Positions 6,750-9,824 of a stretch of DNA of 9,824 nt are shown piece by piece. Origin of the DNA: Cyanobacteria bacterium Co-bin13 (lineage in GTDB: Bacteria > Cyanobacteriota > Cyanobacteriia > Phormidesmidales > Phormidesmidaceae); NCBI GenBank assembly GCA_014534385.1, contig JACVRP010000104.1, positions 1 through 9,824 on the forward strand. Direction: 5' to 3'. Under the pieces are notes generated by a model. That model searched no databases and had not been told where the DNA came from. It saw only the letters and a program-made list of their open reading frames with translations. Each line of letters starts with the position of its first letter. Positions within the stretch are counted from its first letter, which is position 1. A program made the position numbers and the translations under genes.

Positions 6750-7913
6750 CTAATCCAGGTGTCGCAGCGCTGCGATCGCATGTAGCCGCATGCCTTCGTC
6801 TGGGTCTTCCTGTAGGGCTTCTAGGGTGGCTCTGGCCGCTACAGCCCCCATCTGACCCAGGGCCAGGGCGCTCTGCCGCCGTAGCGGCTCTAGCTCTGCT
6901 GCGGGTGCTGAAGCCTTTTCTGCCGCTGAGCGCTCTAGGGAAAGCTGCTGCAGCCAAATGAGCAGAGCCTGAGCGGCTAGCTCCCGCAGCTCAGGCTCCG
7001 ACTGGTGCGATAGGGCTGTGACAATGGCAGAGCGTTCGCTCATCGAGGCTCCCTGCCAAATTTTCAGCAGGCCTTCCACCGCAGGCCGAGTGCCCATCCA
7101 GCCCAGAGCCTGAATAGCCGCCTGGCGCAGAAACTGGGGCGCTGTAGGGGCCTGAATTAAAGCAATCAGCCGGACGGCAGCAGCGGGTAGGGGCAGGCGG
7201 CCCAGCAGCGCGATCGCAGCCCGACAGACCGCCAGATGGCTGTCCTGCAGACGGGGTTCCAGCCAGTCCATCAGCGTCTGCGGGTCTACTTTCTGCCGGT
7301 AGGCCCCCAAGGCTCGAACTGCCTGTAGCCGCACTTCTCCTGCCGGATCGTCTAGGGCTGCCTGCACCGTAGGCAGTACCCGAGGTTCGGGGTACCCGGC
7401 CAACGCCTCAAGGGCTAGCGCCCGCAGCGGGGCTGACTCGTCTTGGGCCAGCTCTAGCAGGGGTGGAATGGTCGAGCGATGGCGGATCTGGGCCAGGGCC
7501 TGGGCTGCAATGGGTTTGCGATCGCGCTCCCGCAAAGAGTGAGTGAGGGCCGCAACAGCAGACGGGCCAATCTGAGTCAGGGCATCGGCTGCGCTCTGCC
7601 GCAGTTCCTCATCCTCGGTATCTATAAACAGCGACAGCAGGGCAGCAATGACCTCAGGCCGATCAAATTCTCCCAGCGTGCGGGCGGCGAACCAGCGCAC
7701 CTCCCAATCCAAACTATCGTCTGCCAACAGCGACAGTATTGGCGCAATCGCCTTTTCGCCAAAGGTTGGCAGGCGCTTTGTCACCTCCCAACGGTCCTGA
7801 AAATTGCCCAGCAGCAGCGTATTCAATGCCCTGTTTAATGAGATGTCAGAATCATCGGCAGACACTGTTTGCGGATAGGTCTCGGGGGAATAGGTGTCAA
7901 ACGAAGAGTGCAA
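6750..7913 (-). CDS. nirB: HEAT-repeat protein, NirB-like nitrite reductase accessory protein
   Basis: The 387-residue product is, after an acidic low-complexity N-terminus (about 1-25), almost wholly made of HEAT/PBS-lyase-type helical repeats. Examples are VRWFAARTLGEF (72-83), LRQSAADALTQIG (104-116), LRALALEALAGY, VRLQAVRALGAY and, at the C-terminus, MRLHAIAALRHL. Such arrays are protein-binding scaffolds. No catalytic site, signal peptide or membrane segment is seen. Lying divergent from nirA and upstream of ntcB and cnaT, it fits cyanobacterial NirB, which is needed for full nitrite reductase activity and is thought to interact with NirA. This is unrelated to enterobacterial NADH-nitrite reductase NirB. 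A phycobilin lyase subunit is the alternative; the setting argues against it. The start is taken as TTG (7911-7913): an in-frame TAA lies 6 bp upstream, no ATG follows within the first repeats, and AAAGGA sits 9 nt away. GTG at residue 17 is the other option. Confidence 0.8.
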   Translation of the reverse strand: MHSSFDTYSPETYPQTVSADDSDISLNRALNTLLLGNFQDRWEVTKRLPTFGEKAIAPILSLLADDSLDWEVRWFAARTLGEFDRPEVIAALLSLFIDTEDEELRQSAADALTQIGPSAVAALTHSLRERDRKPIAAQALAQIRHRSTIPPLLELAQDESAPLRALALEALAGYPEPRVLPTVQAALDDPAGEVRLQAVRALGAYRQKVDPQTLMDWLEPRLQDSHLAVCRAAIALLGRLPLPAAAVRLIALIQAPTAPQFLRQAAIQALGWMGTRPAVEGLLKIWQGASMSERSAIVTALSHQSEPELRELAAQALLIWLQQLSLERSAAEKASAPAAELEPLRRQSALALGQMGAVAARATLEALQEDPDEGMRLHAIAALRHLD

Positions 7914-7922
7914 CGTTTACCG

Positions 7923-7928
7923 TCCTTT
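7923..7928 (-). promoter_or_regulatory. Ribosome binding site deciding the TTG start of nirB
   Basis: On the minus strand AAAGGA is followed by 9 nt and then TTG (7911-7913). An in-frame stop between the site and the TTG rules out any earlier start, so the rare TTG start is the best choice. Confidence 0.7.
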
Positions 7929-8283
7929 CAAAGTTGACTTAGACTTGGCTCTTAAACGGCTTGGCTCAAATAATTGTTTGCTTAACCCTTACTCATTCTT
8001 CCTAAAATCCCAGCGTACTTTCTAAACCTGGAGGTGCCTAGCAGGCTCTTGTAAAGGGGTTTGTTAAGCGCCTTAAACAGCTCAAAAAAGCTTCGGGAAA
8101 AGTTTCTGCTCGCAATCTCATTTACCTCACTCACTGTGACCACCATCCCTAGGCGGATGTGCTGAACCTACTTGGGAATTTGAAGTTTCTCCTTGGGCAA
8201 AACACGTGTTACGAACCGAGCAAGAAAGGAAACACTTTACCCGGTAATCAGCGCCTCCAAAAAGCATTCGAGCGTTTACCCGA

Positions 8284-8353
8284 GTAGGCTGCTGCTAGCG
8301 GCCTGCCTCCTACGTAACAGAAAGAAGATGTTGAGCTTTGCTGCCTAGCAAAG
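8284..8353. other. Tandem stem-loop block between nirB and nirA
   Basis: GTAGG (8284-8288) can pair with CCTAC (8309-8313), enclosing further GC-rich pairing. A second, perfect 7-bp hairpin CTTTGCT-GCCT-AGCAAAG follows at 8336-8353. On the plus strand a T5 run comes about 13 nt after the second stem, too far for a standard terminator. It may be a small RNA, a leader structure of nirB, or an operator region. Confidence 0.4.
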
Positions 8354-8401
8354 TATCTTACTGATCTTTTTAGACCCAGCGAAACCCAAGCAGTAAGGCA
8401 A

Positions 8402-8430
8402 AATGCAGGAATTGCATGAAGCCCATGCAA
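8402..8430. promoter_or_regulatory. NtcB-type LysR binding region of nirA
   Basis: Two overlapping perfect dyads share one arm: AATGCA-N4-TTGCAT (8402-8417) and TTGCATG-N5-CATGCAA (8412-8430). The first contains TGCA-N5-TGCA (8404-8416), which, as I recall, is the element linked to NtcB action at nirA of Synechococcus PCC 7942. The second contains a LysR T-N11-A box (8413-8425). Relative to the predicted start at 8503 they sit at about -101 to -73, upstream of NtcA, the expected place for a LysR activator. Confidence 0.75.
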
Positions 8431-8432
8431 GG

Positions 8433-8452
8433 TTTACAAAATGTTTACAAAA
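8433..8452. repeat. Two TTTACAAAA repeats 11 bp apart
   Basis: TTTACAAAA occurs at 8433-8441 and again at 8444-8452, exactly 11 bp apart, filling the space between the NtcB dyads and the NtcA box. The spacing of about one helical turn puts both A-tracts on the same face of the DNA. They might bend the DNA, form an UP-like element or be activator contact sites. Confidence 0.55.
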
Positions 8453-8454
8453 CT

Positions 8455-8468
8455 GTGTCTACAGATAC
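8455..8468 (+). promoter_or_regulatory. NtcA box of nirA
   Basis: GTG-N8-TAC, within TGTG-N8-TACA (8454-8469), differs from the NtcA consensus GTA-N8-TAC in one position. Its centre is 22 bp plus half a site from the -10 box, which places it at -41.5, the class II activator position standard for NtcA promoters. Confidence 0.85.
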
Positions 8469-8490
8469 AAAAGCCCTTGGGTATGTTGCC

Positions 8491-8496
8491 TAACGT
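8491..8496 (+). promoter_or_regulatory. -10 element of the NtcA-dependent nirA promoter
   Basis: TAACGT fits TAN3T and begins exactly 22 bp after the NtcA box, within the usual 20-24 bp. No -35 is needed at such promoters. The predicted transcription start is about 8503, which gives a leader of about 291 nt. Confidence 0.75.
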
Positions 8497-8550
8497 GAGA
8501 TTCAAATCACAGTTTAGTGAAATGCTTTTTAGGTTCTGGCCGAGTCGCTG

Positions 8551-8588
8551 AGGCAGCTTTGCCCCATTAGCAATTAGGTGCCTTTTTT
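8551..8588 (+). other. Possible attenuator-like structure in nirA leader
   Basis: AGGCA (8551-8555) can pair locally with TGCC (8560-8563) as a 4-bp hairpin. Alternatively it can pair with TGCCT (8579-8583), which is directly followed by more T residues (T-run 8583-8588). The two pairings exclude each other and the second looks terminator-like. Both stems are short, so this is tentative. Confidence 0.25.
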
Positions 8589-8783
8589 GATCCTGCTCTA
8601 ACCCTCAAGTTATTTTAGAACGCTCGCTTTAAACCGCACTGGAAAGTTGGCCCATAGTTTTTAAAATCAGAAACTTTTAATCATTTACCGTCAGTCGTTG
8701 AATTCGCTGCTTGCCTGTTTTCTTCCAGGGCTGCTTAAAATTTCCCATCACATCAGTTTTGTCGTCTTTTGAAACGCTTAGTT

Positions 8784-8792
8784 AGGTGATCC
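8784..8792 (+). promoter_or_regulatory. Extended ribosome binding site of nirA
   Basis: AGGTGATCC is complementary to the 3' end of 16S rRNA (the GGATCACCT part) over nine bases and ends 1 nt before the GTG start at 8794. It supports GTG as the true start; an in-frame TAG at 8779-8781 excludes earlier starts. Confidence 0.75.
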
Positions 8793-8793
8793 T

Positions 8794-9824
8794 GTGGTCA
8801 GTTCAACTACCAAAACCGAAGAAAAACTCAACAAGTTTGAAAAGCTCAAAGCTGAGAAAGATGGGCTTGTCGTTAGAGATGAGCTAGAGCAGTTTGCTCA
8901 AGTTGGCTGGGAGGCGGTTGATGAAACCGATCTAACCCATCGTCTGAAGTGGCTGGGCATTTTCTTTCGTCCGGTTACCCCTGGCAAGTTTATGCTGCGG
9001 CTACGCACGCCCAGCGGCATTTTGAGCAGCTATAAGGTGCGGGTGCTGGCTGACATCATCCAGCGCTACGGCGAAGACGGCAGCGCCGACGTCACCACCC
9101 GCCAGAACCTCCAGCTGCGGGGCATTCGCCTAGAAGATATTCCTGACATTTTTGAGCAGCTGAAGCAGGCGGGCATGACCTCCGTGCAGTCGGGCATGGA
9201 CAATGTCCGCAATATCACGGCCTCCCCGGTAGCCGGTATTGATGCCAATGAGCTGATCGACACCCAGGGCCTGGTGCTCAAGGTGCAGGACATGATTACC
9301 AGCAATGGGGAGGGCAACCGGGCCTTTACCAACCTGCCGCGCAAGTTCAACATTGCCATTGAGGGCGGCCGCGACAACTCAGTTCACGCTGAAATCAACG
9401 ACATTGCCTTTGTCCCCGCCTACCGTGATGGCGAACTGGGCTTTAACGTGCTGGTGGGCGGCTTTTTCTCCGCCCGTCGCTGCGAAGCGGCCATTCCCCT
9501 CAACGCCTGGGTGCCACCCGATGATGCGGTTGTTGATCTCTGCCGAGTCATTCTAGAGGTCTACCGGGATCACGGGCTGCGGGCCAACCGCCAAAAGTCG
9601 CGGCTGATGTGGCTGATCGACGAGTGGGGGCTAGAGCGCTTTCGATCTGAGGTTGAAACAGCGTTGGGGCGGCCCCTGCTTTCAGCTGCTCCAGAAGATG
9701 AAATTGACTGGGACAAGCGGGATCATATTGGCGTTTATCCCCAAAAACAGACGGGCCTAAATTACGTGGGTCTGCATGTTCCGGTTGGGCGGCTACAGGC
9801 AAACGATCTCTACGATCTGGCCCG
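8794..9824 (+). CDS. nirA: Ferredoxin-nitrite reductase NirA (3' end outside window)
   Basis: NirA reduces nitrite to ammonium with six electrons from reduced ferredoxin, using siroheme and a [4Fe-4S] cluster, in the cytoplasm. The first 343 residues of an enzyme usually a little over 500 long are present. KLNKFEKLKAEKDGL (about 10-24) and DETDLTHRLKWLGIFFRPVTPGKFMLR open the first ferredoxin-like half domain. TTRQNLQLRGIRLEDIPDIF (about residues 100-119) is the siroheme-contacting segment typical of nitrite/sulfite reductases. TSVQSGMDNVRNITASPVAG and NLPRKFNIAIEGGRDN belong to the first central domain, and the second ferredoxin-like repeat begins near the right edge (VGLHVPVGR). The four cluster cysteines lie further on and cannot be checked. 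The start is GTG, supported by a nine-base 16S match just upstream. Transcription is predicted from the NtcA/NtcB promoter about 290 nt upstream. In other cyanobacteria the nrt transporter and narB genes often follow. Confidence 0.98.
   Translation, partial: MVSSTTKTEEKLNKFEKLKAEKDGLVVRDELEQFAQVGWEAVDETDLTHRLKWLGIFFRPVTPGKFMLRLRTPSGILSSYKVRVLADIIQRYGEDGSADVTTRQNLQLRGIRLEDIPDIFEQLKQAGMTSVQSGMDNVRNITASPVAGIDANELIDTQGLVLKVQDMITSNGEGNRAFTNLPRKFNIAIEGGRDNSVHAEINDIAFVPAYRDGELGFNVLVGGFFSARRCEAAIPLNAWVPPDDAVVDLCRVILEVYRDHGLRANRQKSRLMWLIDEWGLERFRSEVETALGRPLLSAAPEDEIDWDKRDHIGVYPQKQTGLNYVGLHVPVGRLQANDLYDLA

Larger units (their letters stand above)
7914..8793. other. Divergent nirB-nirA regulatory spacer, 880 bp
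   Basis: No gene is supported in this stretch. It is richer in A and T than the flanking genes and lacks HIP1 sites. From left to right it holds the nirB ribosome site, a small TTAAG/CTTAA dyad (8064-8076), a perfect palindrome AACACGTGTT (8201-8210), two TTTACCCG copies (8236-8243 and 8275-8282), a hairpin block (8284-8353), the NtcB/NtcA/-10 array (8402-8496) and a nirA leader of about 291 nt ending in a strong ribosome site. I did not find a clear nirB promoter. A 60-codon minus-strand frame at 8248-8430 has no ribosome site or recognisable protein and overlaps the promoter array. Confidence 0.85.

Noticed and set aside
6750..7913. Phycobilin lyase (CpcE/PecE type) for the HEAT protein
   Set aside because: The repeats are shared by both families, but no phycobiliprotein gene is nearby and the neighbours are all nitrite-assimilation genes.
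8248..8430. 60-codon minus-strand frame in the nirB-nirA spacer
   Set aside because: It begins inside the NtcB dyad, has no Shine-Dalgarno and a composition unlike the neighbouring genes.
8431..8447. TAAACA/TAAACC on the minus strand as -10 of an NtcA-driven nirB promoter
   Set aside because: Neither fits TAN3T and they lie 7 or 18 bp from the NtcA box, outside the usual 20-24 bp.
8442..8551. 36-codon plus-strand frame starting at ATG 8442
   Set aside because: Its start lies upstream of the predicted nirA transcription start and overlaps the NtcA box; only the 9-codon tail could be in the leader.

Overview
The window looks like the chromosome of a cyanobacterium. At least eight copies of the HIP1 octamer GCGATCGC are scattered through it (starting at 25, 1766, 4124, 5191, 6122, 6772, 7210 and 7518), and the gene content is cyanobacterial: a plastid-type SecA, a Ycf52-like GNAT acetyltransferase and a nitrate-assimilation regulatory cluster. 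The species cannot be named from the sequence alone.

Left part (1-4483): the 3' end of a substrate-binding-protein-like gene runs rightward and stops 3 bp short of the stop codon of secA, which runs leftward (763-3552). A 442-bp divergent spacer, rich in inverted repeats near its right end, separates secA from a rightward GNAT acetyltransferase gene (3995-4483).

Right part (4480-9824): this is the nitrite-reductase locus. The leftward genes, in transcription order, are nirB-like (HEAT-repeat protein, 7913-6750), ntcB (LysR-type activator, 6511-5570) and cnaT (anthranilate phosphoribosyltransferase-like regulator, 5556-4480). nirA (ferredoxin-nitrite reductase) runs rightward from 8794 and leaves the window. 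As I recall it, this set and order matches the nir region of Anabaena PCC 7120. The last four bases of cnaT and of the GNAT gene are the same CTAG.

The 880-bp nirB-nirA spacer holds the regulatory logic. At 8402-8496 there are paired NtcB-type TGCA dyads, two 9-bp repeats 11 bp apart, an NtcA box (GTG-N8-TAC) and, exactly 22 bp further, a TAN3T -10 element. These positions predict a nirA start near 8503 and a leader of about 291 nt. So NtcA (nitrogen status) and NtcB (nitrite/nitrate) would jointly activate nirA. NtcB and CnaT are made from the divergent genes, and the HEAT protein is expected to support NirA maturation or activity. I see no CRISPR array, insertion sequence, tRNA or rRNA. The system is a known one; the less explained parts are the long structured nirA leader, a hairpin block between nirB and nirA, the ntcB leader dyad, and the loss of the PRPP-binding motif in CnaT.
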